Notes: generated by a model not told the origin, from the sequence alone. DNA of 64,000 nt from Nectonema munidae (GCA_030549495.1 JAUIRK010000765.1:1-64000); one strand, 5' to 3'; counted from the stretch's first letter, positions 1 through 11,831 are shown. Numbers and translations are program-made.

Positions 1-276
1 GTTCATAAAAATAATAAAGTGGAACAAACAATGGGTATATATGTTAATAATTTTACTCTACACTACTGCAGTGGCAACAATCTATTGACTCAACCATCAC
101 ATCACTTCCGACATCTATGCCATTATCACAACTCATTTTAAACAAACACTTTCACTCACTCCCTCGGAACATCATTCGCTGGCTGTCATCCCATTGCCCT
201 TGTAAAGCATAGTTCTTCAAATTCAAACTTCACTCAAACCCTTTCTGTCGTTTCAGCTGTTCGTACATTGAAACAC

Positions 277-678
277 CTATACATATTCTCCTTTATTGTC
301 CAATTTTTCATTCTCACCGACACCAACTCCTTGAAAAAAGTCGCTACTTTTTAAAGATATTCCATCCTCTCTACATGATCTTCTACAACACCCATTACTC
401 ATCAAACATCTCTCTCTTCTCATAACCACAATCGAACCAATACTCTCTGCAAACCAAACACTCATTCCTCCCTCAAATATCCAATAACAATAAGCCATTA
501 TTATCACTAACCCATACATTCTACACAACAGTCTAGTGTCTACAGCCATGAAAATCTTCCAAATTTTCCTTTCTATTTTAGAAAGACCCACAAAGACTAA
601 ACTTACACTTTGAAGACTAAATTCCAGCAGACTTGCAAGCATATCAGCTCCAGCTGGAAAGTGCTTAGAAATCTCCAT
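277..678 (-). CDS. Unrecognised open reading frame, doubtful
   Basis: An open frame of 133 codons that I do not recognise. It is longer than most chance frames in this AT-rich DNA. It contains a hydrophobic stretch around residues 42-70 and a cysteine/arginine-rich stretch around residues 86-106, with no motif I can name. The start lies immediately beside a short ACCT/AGGT tetranucleotide repeat (about 678-695). It could be one exon of a gene extending to the left of the window, or a chance frame. Confidence 0.15.
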   Translation of the reverse strand: MEISKHFPAGADMLASLLEFSLQSVSLVFVGLSKIERKIWKIFMAVDTRLLCRMYGLVIIMAYCYWIFEGGMSVWFAESIGSIVVMRRERCLMSNGCCRRSCREDGISLKSSDFFQGVGVGENEKLDNKGEYV

Positions 679-699
679 ACCTACCTACCTACCTATTAT

Positions 700-1808
700 A
701 AGTAAGGTTCATTTCTGAGCTAAAGCTATTTCGACATCAGAAAATGTTACAGAACGTATCAAAAAAAATGAATCTATGGAGTCAATTTGAAGATGTCATT
801 CAAATAAATTGCTTACATAAAAAATTATATAAAAAATTATCTTCAATAACATTATATATTTTTTTTGTATAAGTATATGAAATAAGTATATTAGTTTTAT
901 TCTATAATATCTGAGGAAAAATAATTTATAAATTATACGATGAGTTGCTAAGACATATGTTGGGAAGATTTGTTTCATAATATACGTATTTAATTTAATA
1001 TAACAAAATTAAGAAGATAAGGCTTTATTTGATAAAAAGATAACATCTTGACAGTCCAAACAATAATAGACAGAAAAAAACAAGAGAATCTGATGAGTTA
1101 TATTTTCAAGGGAGTTAAAAAGGTAAAATACAATTCAGAGGGGGAAAGGAAGTTTAGACCCTTTAATAATTTATATTGACCATTATCTACTGGTCTGATT
1201 AATATAATGTGCATGTTACTTTTTTATAATTTAGCTTATTTTTTTTTATTAATATTATTTCAAGCAAACTTGTAAAATGGCTGTTTTGAAAATTTTAATT
1301 TAATTTTTTTAAATTAATTATTGTAGGTTGTTTAATAACACCATCGATATACATAATTATTAAAGTTATTTAATCGGATGACATGACTTCTATACCTATT
1401 AGACTATTAATTATAAGTCCCTTTGTTAAATTTTTATTTTCTAACGTGGTTATCTAGAAACAGTTCTAGATAAATTAATTGAAATAATTATTTAAAATTA
1501 ATTAATTTTTTTTTAGTTATTTTTAATTATATTAAAAGCTTCAGACTGAATAAATCTGATAATTTTTCATAATTCAAATACATATTTCACTAATTCAAAA
1601 CCAGAAAAGTTAGTTTTTAATCATATATTAAAATGAGTGATCTTTTTTATTAAAATCTTGCCGTTGTATCACCTTTGAATATAATATAATACGGTTCCCT
1701 ATCACTTGCACCACTGACACTAGAATAACTCACATTCGCACTCAAATAACATACTATACACTTGCACCGAAAAATTATATCTAAAATAAAGACTTAATTT
1801 AATTAATG
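700..1808. other. AT-rich intergenic stretch, nothing recognised
   Basis: Very AT-rich with many short homopolymer runs. Only short unsupported frames are present, and I see no coding, RNA or repeat-end signal. Confidence 0.5.
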
Positions 1809-2078
1809 CGGAGCCCGCGCTACCTATTAAATTTTGGGGCACAAGCCCCCGCCCCCCAACTATTTCTCAAGCCCCTCCCAGCTAATTTTCAAGCTCCCCT
1901 AAAAAAAATATGACAAGCATCTACCATTTATGAAAATGTAATCTGTATAGATATGGCTTGACAAATACATCACATGTTTTCTTTTCGCTTTGAAGAAGGT
2001 TAATTATGATAGTTCAAAAATTAGCGCCCCAATGAAGCCCCCTCCCCTCTCCTAAATTTTTGCTTAGCGCGGGCACTG
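1809..2078. mobile_element. hAT-type MITE with perfect 8-bp target duplication
   Basis: A 270-bp non-autonomous element. The right end reads AGCGCGGGCACTG and the left end CGGAGCCCGCGCT, an imperfect terminal inverted repeat sharing the core GCCCGCGCT. It is bounded on both sides by the identical octamer AATTAATG (1801-1808 and 2079-2086). The interior is rich in runs of G or C just inside the termini, as is common in hAT MITEs. It has no coding capacity. The duplication has TA at positions 4-5, the pattern known for Buster-group hAT insertions. Confidence 0.8.
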
Positions 2079-2249
2079 AATTAATGTAATCTAAAAATTT
2101 TAATTTCTTTTAATGTGAAAAAAGAGAAACATGATCGAAAAAAAACAAAATTTGAAAATTTTTTCTCTCAAAAAATATGTATATACTTGAACATATTTAA
2201 ATATGAATAGCATTAAAAATAACCTTTATTTAAAAAGCTTGTTATAATA

Positions 2250-3530
2250 CAATTTATTTCGAATGAACGTGAGCCATAGCCTTTAGGTAAAGAACTTTAT
2301 CTTCATATTCATCATATCTTTCAACAACGCTTTTGAGTTTTACTGGAATATTACGATATTTAAAATGGATGTTTTCGTCATTTTTTATTAGATTAAAAAA
2401 ATTCCATATCGAACGATGGTTGTTTTGCAAAGCGTTATGAAACCCCTCACACAAGTTAGTCGTTTTTCGAAGCAAATTTAAAAAGCTGTATTGATTCCAT
2501 ATAAAAGGAGGAAATTTAGTATATCTATATCTCCTACCAATTCTTTCGCCATGGATATGTTTTCTCAAAATACGAGATCAACTTTCTATATTGTTCAGAA
2601 GTTGGAAATGCAGAAGCTACTTGTTTAAAGTTTTCTTGTATATTTTCAACTGGAACAAAAGAGAGTGCTGTTAAACACTATTAATATATTTACATCAGGA
2701 TTATTTTCAAATTACTTTTCAAACCCAATTCTTTTGTTTTTCTCAGAATGGATTGATTAAAGTGAAAAAAACAACCGAAAGTGTGTGTGTAGTTGGTAGT
2801 TTTTTTTGAAAAACCTTTATTGGTGCCAATTCAAAATCAACTATCAATAACTTTGGATTGAATGAAGGATTAATTTAAGTAAGCAGGATATTACCTTTTC
2901 ATATATATCTTGACTTTTTTGGGTAAAAGAAAATAAACAATTGGAGGATAATTATTCCCAACTTTACAATAAAAAGTATAAAGTTGATAAAACACGGAAG
3001 GAACAAGTTGAAACGTACCGTCACAAAAAAATAATTCACTTCCAAGGGGATGAACTAATGAGGAATCGCCTAGTAGAAGAAGTCTCGAAGAGTCTTGTGA
3101 ATCGGAATCTTTTAATATAAGACTCTCATACTCAGCTGGTTTTTCAAAATTTTAAGTTGTAGGAGTAACAAAACTATGCTTCTTTTTCTTTACTCTCCTC
3201 AACTATTATTCAATGGTGCTTTGTTTGGGTACTCTAGGAAAGTTGAAGTTGAAACTTGATTCAATGCTTCGGAGATCAAATATCTATTTGAACTATTGGA
3301 TGTGTTTTCAGTTGAAGACTTTAAATCATTCAAAAATTTATATACTTCAGATAGTATAGGATCAGCATCATGTGTATGCTCAGAAGGAGCTTTAACAATT
3401 TTTCTATTTTGAGTGATTAAAGTCGAACTACACTTGAATTTTTTATAGTGTTTACATCTCCAGTGTTTTCTATCGTTGTTATAGGTTTTTCTGGACAAAT
3501 AATCGTTACCATTTAATATCAAAACATCAT
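2250..3530 (-). pseudogene. MULE transposase relic with FLYWCH zinc finger
   Basis: Three consecutive minus-strand segments match the order of Mutator-like transposases of the FLYWCH type. Segment 3199-3522 encodes an N-terminal FLYWCH finger: a start like MILNGNDYLSRKT, then WRCKHYKKFKC, then the His pair in EHTHDAD. Segment about 2890-3070 encodes the first catalytic Asp in CDGTFQLVPSVFYQLYTF. Segment 2254-2568 encodes the C-terminal motif WNQYSFLNLLRKTTNLCEGFHNAL (here read in parts), which corresponds to the family's WN..R......TNN..EGFHNAL signature. Stops and frame changes between the segments make it inactive. Terminal inverted repeats were not identified. It is a plain DNA transposon remnant. 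Confidence 0.75.
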
Positions 3531-5657
3531 TGCCTTTTGTAGATTTGGTTTATACAAACATTTATGCAAAAAGCAGAGAAAAAAAAAATCAAGTACTAAA
3601 GTCAAGAAAAAAAAATTATAGTGACAAAATAAAGATACAAATTACGAGTGTATGCCTAGCAGGGAAAGAGAAAAACGAAAAAAAAGGTTGTACTTCCGAA
3701 TAAGGTGAGCCAATGCTATTCTGTCAAAAAGAAGATAAAATATGCGAGAGGTATGAATTAAAAAATAGAATTAAATTTTATTAAGTGGATAGAGGAAAAA
3801 GCACAACATGGATTATCAACTATTTTAATACTAACAAACAAGAGAAAAAGTAGTGTGCTCTTCCGTATAAGTTAAGCCTGTTTAATTAAAGCGATGAAGA
3901 CAAACTAAAAACAGATGTAAATAGTGCTAGTGTGAGAGAATATTATAGCTAATGGAAGTGGTGCAATTGAGCGACTACCATATAATACATCACCCATCTG
4001 TACAATGCTATTATTGAAAGGCTTCAGGAGAAATAAAAATTTATAAACTTAAATTATATTGAGCTTTTAGCTAACTGGATCTTAGATCGTCCTAAGTAGA
4101 GATTTGATATCATCCTTCATAATGACATCTATAGAATCATTAATTATACGAAGAGAAAAAATTATTTTGTCGATTTGACTAAAATATATAAGAGTTAATT
4201 TAATGTCGAATTAAACACTTTTTAACCACATTGATACAGTCAGTATTCATTACCTATGTATAGATTGTCAAAAAAAGATAAAATGAGTCTGACCAGACTT
4301 ATTTCTTATTTATAGGATTAATTTGAGCATGATTTATTTACTAAGCTAATTTTCTTAAAGCAGAAATATTTTAAGTTCATTAAATTAATTAAGACAATAT
4401 ATAGCTTATAACCAAGAGATTTCAACTTGATCGAGTGTAAAATTTTATTTTTTCGTCTGAAAAACAGAAATTTTATATTAAAAAAACAAATTTTTTCTTC
4501 ATTTTTGTTCGATATAAGCACAATGGGGACAGGTGTCCCATATGAATATATGGTATCACTAAACTTTTTATTGATTGAAAGTTTGATATTTACTTTAGTG
4601 TTACCATCAAAACCTTTTTTTTTACTAAATTTTTTTTCCAACGAAAATTAAAAAAAGCTTAAAAGATATTTAACATTTACACAACTAACTCAATACAGAA
4701 AATTTCTTTCGTGTGCCTAGTTTTCGAAGTGACTTTTAAAAATAATGGACAGAGCAAAAAGACAAAATAAACACATAAAAATAAAATTACGTATTGCTCT
4801 GAAGAGTAAATATTCTCAAGCATTTGCTTAGTTAGATGTCAGTTATTTTAGATATGTGATTGGATGTGGTTTTTCTTCACTCAACAAAATTATCGCCTTG
4901 CACCTCTGATCAAAATCGAGCTATGCAGATTCACATTTACCTTTGCTGAATTTTGATAAAGCACTTACAAGTAATATGTCTTTTGATGAATTCATCAAAA
5001 AATGTTTGGTCTTCAAATCCATCGGATTAACTACAAATTATTATTTGAGAAAAGTTCATTATTGTTAAACTATAATTATTTGAACAAGTTGTAATTGTTT
5101 TCAAATCATCTATTTATTTTATCTTCAGCCATTTTTCCACCCCCCCCCCCTTCACTAAAAAAATGTTTTCTGTGAGCGCTTAGTTCAGTTTTCTGCTATT
5201 CGTATGCTGTGCTGATTTTTTACATTTACTGTTATTTGAATATGGGTGTATCGCGATGCAACATCATGCTTCTTTAATCACATTTTAGAGCAAGAGGAAT
5301 TAAATGCCTAATTTTATTGCTAATATTTTGCCATCTACGATTCTAACTTATGGATTTATGGTTGCAATAATTGGTGTCATGACTGGAATCAATTACTTAC
5401 ATCACAAATCGGTATTATACATTTTTTTTTCTAAAAAATTATTCAAGGCAGTCATTTATAATAATACTTAGCCATTACTGGCATTTCAATTTCTTTCTTT
5501 TTAGATTACCCCATTTTTAGGAGCGGCCAGATAAAAGAAAATTGGCCGATTACCGATTAATAGGTCATTTATTAGCAGCCGTGTTGTTGAGTAAGTAGGG
5601 CACAAGAATGTTAAATAAAACCTGTCAATACAAAATATTTACATTTAATTTACTCTC
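3531..5657. other. AT-rich intergenic DNA with an R2 repeat copy and a poly-C tract
   Basis: No gene recognised. Bases about 4058-4290 resemble 34192-34420 (repeat family R2, listed separately). A run of about ten C at 5141-5150 is followed by TTCACTAAAAAA, the same junction as at 41140-41158. A palindromic GGGACAGGTGTCCC lies at about 4527-4540. Two frames here (4318-4641 minus, 4427-4651 plus) overlap antisense and have no recognisable motif. Confidence 0.4.
4058..4290 (+). repeat. Dispersed repeat R2, copy 1
   Basis: By eye this segment aligns with 34192-34420. Shared landmarks in the same order are GATCTTAGATCGTCCTAAGT versus GATCTAAGGTCGCCTTAAGT, a lysine-like A-rich block, TCGATTTGACTAAAA versus TCGATTGGGCTAAAA, and GTATTCATTACCTAT. 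The family is unidentified. Copy 2 appears to be inserted in an R1 repeat. Confidence 0.55.
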
Positions 5658-5661
5658 TTAA

Positions 5662-5772
5662 CCCTTTGAGGACCAGTGACCCAAGAAATGAAAATCGTCT
5701 GCTTTGAATATATAAAATTCTATTGAAAAAGAAAGCAGACGAATCCTCTTCAAAATGTTGGTCCTCAAAGGG
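5662..5772. mobile_element. piggyBac-type MITE with TTAA duplication
   Basis: A 111-bp element whose ends are perfect inverted repeats of 13 bp (CCCTTTGAGGACC at left, its complement at right). It is bounded by TTAA at 5658-5661 and 5773-5776. TTAA duplication together with termini starting CCCT is the piggyBac signature. It cannot encode anything. The interior carries the words CGTCTGC and GCAGACG as a subterminal inverted pair. The same CAGACGA word recurs just downstream (5789, 5815, 5852, 6229, 6276), so a larger relative may have decayed next to it. Confidence 0.85.
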
Positions 5773-6590
5773 TTAATTAACCCAACCATAGAAATCAGAC
5801 GATATTTAAAAAAACGCAGACGATTTATATTCAAAGTCATTGAAAAAAGCAGACGAAGATGAAATTACTTATGTTCCTAAATGGGAACATTGGGACTTAA
5901 ACTGAAAATATTATGGCTGAAATTTTAGTTTTTCAAAAAAAAAACTAAAGATTGAAATTTTTCCTCGATAATTACATTAAATCAAAAAAAAAAATAAAAA
6001 TCACATCTTTTCGGGTTAGTTTCATGCAGTAAAGAATGTTCCTTTTTTTAAATAAATTTTACAAAAAATAAAATGAACTTCATTTTTAGATGTATGCGCG
6101 AAGTACCTCAGGAAGCTTTGGGAGATTTTATTATATACGAGATCAACGACTTACTAATGGATACCCGGATTTTGAACAAGTATTTTATGAGATATATCAA
6201 TTTAGCCCCAATGACGACCACCATAATCAGACGATATATAATGTGAAGCAGAATATTTGTATTAAAGAGCAATAAACAGACGATTATATTTTTGTAAAAT
6301 GACAATATGTTGAATCTTTTCGTTAATGCGTTAAGATAATCCAATCCATATGTAGCAATCAATACACGTTATTAAAATAGATGTGGCTTATGATTGAATG
6401 CTAAAAAAAATTTCTGATCAAGAAGCCTATTTCTCATAATTTTTAACGTATAAAATAAAAAAACTTTACTTCTTGATATTTATCATGATTTGATTAAACT
6501 ATATGATTGAAGAAGAGTATACAAATAAATTGTCTTCAATGCAAAAACATTTTAAAGCAAAAATACTGAAACGTTGAAGTAGTATCAGGC
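5773..6590. other. Stretch with recurring CAGACGA words, no gene
   Basis: At least five CAGACGA/CAGACGAT words lie between 5789 and 6283, matching the subterminal motif of the adjacent TTAA-flanked MITE. Short overlapping frames at 6090-6362 on both strands show no recognisable motif. The rest is AT-rich. Confidence 0.35.
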
Positions 6591-6599
6591 GGAAAGTAA

Positions 6600-7135
6600 A
6601 TAACCTTTGTATTCGTCAAACGAAATGCATTGGTTGGGTGTGATAGCGCATTATCCACAAACATCAGTATGTTTTGCTGATTTCCCAATAATTATCGGTT
6701 CCATTTTTTCACTTCCACTCATATTGGTACAAAGGACTACTGTCAAACGGACCTTAGACTTTTCCTTCAAAAAATCTTTGACTTTTAACGGCGTAAGTTT
6801 GTTCAGGTAAGACACGATAAAAGATTTTCGTTTCATCAATATTTAATATGTCATCTAGTGAATAACCCTCAATAAGTTGGGGAACTTTTGTTTTCATGCC
6901 TCTACAGTTCCTTCCAACACATCTGCGCTTTCTTCACTGATGGTATGAAAATTTAGATTGTGACGCTTTGAAAAACTTTCTAGCCCGCCATTTATTTGAT
7001 GCTTTAAATTTAGGTTCATTAAGTTTTTCAGCATAGATGAGAGCCTGCTTTTTAATCATGGGGCCAGATATTGGAATTGACTGTTCCCGCTTCTTTTGAA
7101 ATACAATAGTGCGTTAATATCACAGTATTCGCTAT
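6600..7135 (-). pseudogene. Tigger/pogo-type transposase relic
   Basis: Minus-strand translation gives recognisable blocks of Tc1-like pogo/Tigger transposases in order. From the 5' side (higher coordinates), a CENP-B-type helix-turn-helix remnant reads like NGGLESFSKRHNLNFHTIS (about 6960-7010). Next comes a catalytic block with NIDETKIFYRVLPEQTYA (about 6785-6845). Then KVRLTVVLCTNMSGSEKMEP and IIIGKSAKH (about 6655-6760). Several frame changes separate the blocks, and the C-terminal half with the remaining acidic residues was not found. Terminal repeats were not located. Confidence 0.75.
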
Positions 7136-8202
7136 TCACACAAAGTTCTCGATTAACTTCAATTTAAGGTAAATGAGTTTTTCTAACAGTAGAAGAAGAC
7201 GAAAGCTGAAAAGTTAAACTTTAAACTAGTTGATGTATTGATTAATAATCGAGAAAAAACACTTTCTGTGAGTATACAGCAGTAAATTCAATCAAATGTA
7301 TAAATTTTGAAGCAATAAAAAGATAACGTAGAAATAAGTGATTGGCAGCAGGATGATAAGAACAAGGCGCACATGGAGTTGGAAGAAGTGATGAGAAAAG
7401 GATATAATGATATCATCCCATACAAATTGAATATACATTGTAATGGCGTGATGATGAAAGTGATAAGATAAATGCGATTTCTCATAGTAAGCTGTAAAAT
7501 GATACTAGTTATTATATAAGTTTTATAAACCGTGTGACCGCTATTCGCATTTCAGAGGCGTCCGTTATATACAGAATGATTCAATATAATTTTTAAACGA
7601 GAATTATTGGATTTAAAATTTGTCCGTAAAGACAGATTTTACTGTACAAGGTTATTTTGAATGGGGGATTTGTACTATGAGCCATTATTGAATACACCAT
7701 GAGCCAACTTTGGCGCACACGATACGGGTTGGCATCGCTGATTTAAGACATATAGATCCAAACCCTTTCATGTATTTATTTTAAAGAATTATTTACCCGT
7801 TTTTCTTAACAATTAACCAGATCATTTTTATTTTATTGGCCACTACTCATTGTCCATCATTGTGTTTGAAAGAATTATGGTAGTTATAAATGTAATGACT
7901 TAATGGCATCTGTTTTTTCTGGGATTTTTTCACGACTTTGAGAAATTATTTGTTTATAATTGGTTGCTAGGTAAGCAATACTAAACACGTGCTTAACTAC
8001 ATATTTAGGATTTGAAGTGCTTGCCTTCCAAAGAAGAAGTTGAGAATTACTATCAAAATCTTATAAACAACAAGACAGTATAATTCCTTCGATGCTAATC
8101 TAAGTACTTGTTTCAATTGACTATTTATCAAACTTTCAAAAATTTTGCTTGAGTAATAAATACATGGTTTGACTTTTTATTTTTCTATGAAATCCTTTGT
8201 AT
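7136..8202. other. AT-rich intergenic stretch, nothing recognised
   Basis: Contains one minus-strand frame (7288-7485) without recognisable motifs. No repeat ends or RNA genes were seen. Confidence 0.4.
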
Positions 8203-8210
8203 CTCTAAAA

Positions 8211-8614
8211 CAGCGTTTCCCAACAGGTGTTCCACAGAACACTAAAGTTCCGCAACAAATAGTAAGTTTTTTTTTACGTTTAAGTTTACATGTTTTTAAT
8301 GAAAACTTTAATCAGGTATCATAAAGAAGTAGTAAGAATCTTATCTAGCACTACTAATAAATATGATACAGAAGTTTTCTCAATCTAGTGCTAATAATAA
8401 TATATATTTTTCATCGTAGTTTACGTTTTAATTATCGTATATTCTTAGGATGACAAAATTTAAGCAATTTTTATTGCTTTTTTCGTTAGTTTAATTTAGA
8501 ACCTTTTCTTTTATTGTGATAAAAATATGTGTAAGTATTTTTGTGTAGGGTTCCTTAAAAGGTTTTTAATATATTCCAAGTGTTCCGCGAAAGCAAAAAG
8601 GTTGACAAAAGCTG
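8211..8614. mobile_element. hAT-type MITE, 404 bp
   Basis: The left end CAGCGTTTCCCAACAG and the right end GTTGACAAAAGCTG form an imperfect inverted repeat (CAGC.TTT..CAAC). The flanking octamers CTCTAAAA (8203-8210) and CTTTAAAA (8615-8622) differ at one position and have TA at positions 4-5. Subterminal GTTCC/GGAAC words occur at both ends (GTTCCACAGAACACT near the left, AGTGTTCCGCG near the right). No coding capacity. Confidence 0.7.
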
Positions 8615-8622
8615 CTTTAAAA

Positions 8623-9181
8623 TGTCTAATTTTTTCTTCAAAAATTTTATAATAAAAATCTTTAATTTTATGTATTGTAAGAGGTATATATGATAATAGG
8701 ATGGATGCGAGGAAGCAGTTTAATTAAAGTTATCACATAAGGCAAGGCGATCCAAAACAGATTTCGACCTTTTTGGGTTTTATCGCTTGGATAAAGGTTG
8801 ATATTCACATTTCTGTGAATCGAATTGTGACCAGAGGTGAGGGTGCACAGCTATCATATATATCTCTGTATATTATATTGTTACATAATATATTAATTAA
8901 TATATATTGTATATATTGTTACAATTTGCAGAACAAACTCTTATATCTGCTGAAAATACATGTGGCTATAATTTATAGAAGGCGCACAAAGTAAGTGCTG
9001 TGTGCACACTAGGGAGTGTGCTAACATTCTCATAAGCGCCTGCCCATCTTCACTTTATCCTTTTTAGTGTCTTCAGGTGAATGCAGAAGACATTAACGCT
9101 TTAGTTGCAACTTTTATTATGTGCTTTAGTCGCGACTAAGAATTATGTGTAAATTTACTTTAAAAGATAAGAAGTTTATAT
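8623..9181. other. Intergenic stretch, nothing recognised
   Basis: AT-rich with one short plus-strand frame (8773-8994) lacking motifs. No other signal was seen. Confidence 0.4.
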
Positions 9182-9425
9182 CAAGTAAATGAAATACAAA
9201 GGTAGGTGGTTTGGGGATGTAAATAGAAGACCTTTGGGTGATCTAATTAAAGAAGCTTATAAAAATTAAACTTTAGCTAAGAGAAGGCAGGCCAAAGATG
9301 ACATGGATAGAAATAGTCAAAAAAAGACACGAGCAAAAGACATTTAACATTGGGGGACGAGGAAAATAGAAATGAATGGAGACACAAAATAATGAGAGAT
9401 ATTTTATCTAAAATGCCATAGTGGT
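9182..9425 (+). pseudogene. LINE ORF2 C-terminal remnant
   Basis: Pieces of plus-strand translation match the region downstream of the reverse transcriptase in many arthropod LINEs: YKGRWFGDVNRRPLGDLIKEAY, then an RGRPKMTWIE-like block, then DEENRNEWRHK. The pieces lie in different frames, so it is decayed. It resembles the LINE tail at 59998-60247 on the opposite strand. Confidence 0.6.
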
Positions 9426-9586
9426 AAAAACCAGCTAAACCTCAGCGTGCTGGGAACATTAGCCGTAAAATCGATTATTATTTATTATTTTACCATAGAT
9501 TTGGCATCGTTCAAGAAGCAGCTAAATTTTATCTTTAAATCGACCAAGCTTTTAATGAGGCCACCTATGCTATCTATCATCTACAG

Positions 9587-10103
9587 CAGGGGTGTCAAAC
9601 ATACGGCCCGCAATTGGCACGCCAAGGAATACAGTGCGGTTTTCCTGCTAGTATTTTTGACAAAATACTCACATCCGATTTTTAGCTTGAAATCAACAAC
9701 TTACAAAGCGATTCTCTGATGAAAAAAAACTTATACAGCGCAATTGATTGATTCTATCATTTTGAAAAATAACTTTATTCGAAATTCCGCTAATATGTTT
9801 TGCACCTTATCTTCCCAAGCAAATTTTTTCATAAATGAATATTAATAAGTCTAAGAGAAGATCAAGGCTAAAAACTGATCAGATAAGTGATATTTGACAC
9901 GCATAATTTTAATAAGATTGCCAAGTTTCTGGAAAATTTCAATAAAAACTTCATTCAAACCTCTTTAAAATGATTTATTCTGTTATTGTTGGCTTCGAAA
10001 TATGATTATATGTGTATTTTAAATCTTTGGGGTTTTATCGTGCCTGCAACAGCTGTAAATATTCGAAATGCCGCCCGCGATTGATTTAAGTTTGCCACCC
10101 CTG
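9587..10103. mobile_element. hAT-type non-autonomous element, 517 bp
   Basis: Terminal inverted repeats CAGGGGTGTCAAAC at left and GTTTGCCACCCCTG at right, with flanking octamers ATCTACAG (9579-9586) and ATCTACAC (10104-10111). The subterminal CGGCCCGCAA and CCGCCCGCGA blocks are typical of 'CAGGGG...GGCCCGC' hAT MITEs. No transposase is encoded. Short frames crossing it (9447-9719 plus, 10006-10215 minus) are chance frames. Confidence 0.8.
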
Positions 10104-10802
10104 ATCTACACCACATAATCCATGTGCATGCGATCCTAAAATCATCTTTGTAAAAAAAGGATATTTTCGAACAAATATTTTTGTTTGAACCGACTTGCAG
10201 CGTTAATAACAACAAATATTGGCTTTCTATACTACTAATTATTTCTGCTTGTCATGTTTCAACCATAGCCCTATTTTAGCCTACTTTATTTGGGTTGCTG
10301 AACCTAAAGAAAAATTCATAAGAAAAGAGGCCACAGATCCATGCTAAATAAAAAAATTTTAAATCTTTCTGAATAAAAAAATATTAAATCATCTTCCCTT
10401 TCATACTATATATAAAAATAAATATATTGGAAATGATAACATAATATTCCGATACCTATACCGATACTTGATTTGCATTAAGACTGCTATTTTACAAGCT
10501 TGATTTTTTTTTTAATATAAAAAAACTTTTCATTTTTATTTTCTCCTTTGTGTCAAAAATACAATGTACAAATTTGTAATATCAATTTTTACAGTTTACA
10601 CTAGTCTATTTATGTTTTATTAAGCTTAAAGAATTCTCAAATTTAACATTTTCATTAGACTTTTAGATATGAATTTTTAAACCAAGTTTTCCATATCACA
10701 TCTTGGACATGAAAAAATATTTCTTATATATCCTAAATCTACATAATATAAACTTTTCGAACTGCCCATACATGAAAAAGTAGCAAACGCTATCCTATAA
10801 TA
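10104..10802. other. AT-rich intergenic stretch, nothing recognised
   Basis: No gene, RNA or repeat end recognised apart from the flanking hAT insertions. Confidence 0.4.
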
Positions 10803-11010
10803 CAGTTGTGCAGATCCCGGGCAGGAGTGTGCATTCGCTCAACTAATAATTTTAAATTTTATATCATTCAAAGACTTCTTTGGCTTGTGAGTAGACCTTT
10901 CATATTACTTTACTTGTTTTACGATTGAGTTTCAGACAAATTCTTTAAAATAAATTTTAAAAAAGTCTTCGCCCCCCCCCCCACCAATAATTTTTAGAAT
11001 GTGCACCCTG
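10803..11010. mobile_element. hAT-type MITE, 208 bp, perfect duplication
   Basis: Identical octamers CTATAATA flank the element (10795-10802 and 11011-11018). The left end CAGTTGTGCAGATC and the complement of the right end, CAGGGTGCACATTC, share CAG..GTGCA.AT. A run of about eleven C lies near the right end (about 10973). No coding capacity. The duplication again has TA at positions 4-5. Confidence 0.7.
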
Positions 11011-11345
11011 CTATAATACGACATGCCTAAGTTATGTCTCACTTGAAAAAAAACACTAATATTAGCATTTTAAATCAAATAGTTTGAGATTAATAAATAC
11101 CCAAATCTTATCAACTTTAGGGTAATCGCAAAATAAAAAATTTAGTAGCACATACCAGATTTTGGAAAAAAAAATGCACTATCTCATCCTTTCACAAATA
11201 TATAATACAAACGACTGTGTTTTTGGGATTCGTTTGTACTCACCAATATAAAGACAGTTCGTTAGTAAAATTTTAAGTTAAAACAGTTATTCTTATTGAA
11301 CTTAAGTGTTAAGGCAAACGCTTTTACTCTAACCAATAAAACATT

Positions 11346-11351
11346 TTTATT
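11346..11351 (-). other. Polyadenylation signal for COA8-like gene
   Basis: AATAAA on the minus strand about 60 bp past the stop codon of the COA8-like frame. This is an appropriate spacing for its 3' end. Confidence 0.45.
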
Positions 11352-11411
11352 TTCTATAATATAAAAAGAAGACAATTCTTGAAATAAATATTTTTAACAA
11401 TACTGCGAGTC

Positions 11412-11831
11412 TTAGAATAACAAAACTTTTTTGAGAAAAACAGCTGATTTATAAGCCCTAAGTTGAATCTGTAAAAAGGTGAGGGTTAACAATTTTATGA
11501 GCCATTGCTTGTGGTAGGCACGTTGTTTCTTGTACGTTAGCATGTAAAAATCACGCCAAAACGTTTGCTCAACTGTGTCAACGCTTTTTGATGGGTTGTT
11601 CAGTAAATACTCTTTCCGCAAGTCAAAGAAATGTGAATTGTGACGTGTCCAGTATCTTTGATTCCACCTCTGCGTCTTGATGTGGTAGAGGCGGTACTTG
11701 CGTTCAACCCGACTTTCCTTGCACTTTTTGGAAAGAAAAAGGACTGTAGAAAGGTTTGAAGAATCGCATGGAGCTTTTGACAACGTCAGATGCGTCGAAA
11801 AGAATGAAATCGGCTTTTTTAACTTGCTCAT
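11412..11831 (-). CDS. COA8: COA8-like cytochrome c oxidase assembly factor
   Basis: A 139-codon frame recognised as COA8 (APOPT1), a mitochondrial matrix protein that supports complex IV assembly and protects it under oxidative stress. The match is from memory of the family. Residues 20-60 (APCDSSNL...RVERKYR) align with the family's GPPDK.SNLRP...SPLEQKLR. KTQRWNQRYWTRHNSHF aligns with the conserved ETQEWNQQFWANQN.TF block. The C-terminal FWRDFYMLTYKKQRAYHKQW aligns with the family's FYK.FL..N...H..YN..WY. The first 18 residues (MSKLKKPISFFSTHLTLS) are basic and hydroxylated, as in a mitochondrial presequence. An in-frame TAG directly precedes the ATG and forms CATCATTTTAG, which could equally be a splice acceptor. 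An upstream coding exon is therefore possible and the true N-terminus is uncertain. No other intron is needed. Confidence 0.72.
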   Translation of the reverse strand: MSKLKKPISFFSTHLTLSKAPCDSSNLSTVLFLSKKCKESRVERKYRLYHIKTQRWNQRYWTRHNSHFFDLRKEYLLNNPSKSVDTVEQTFWRDFYMLTYKKQRAYHKQWLIKLLTLTFLQIQLRAYKSAVFLKKVLLF

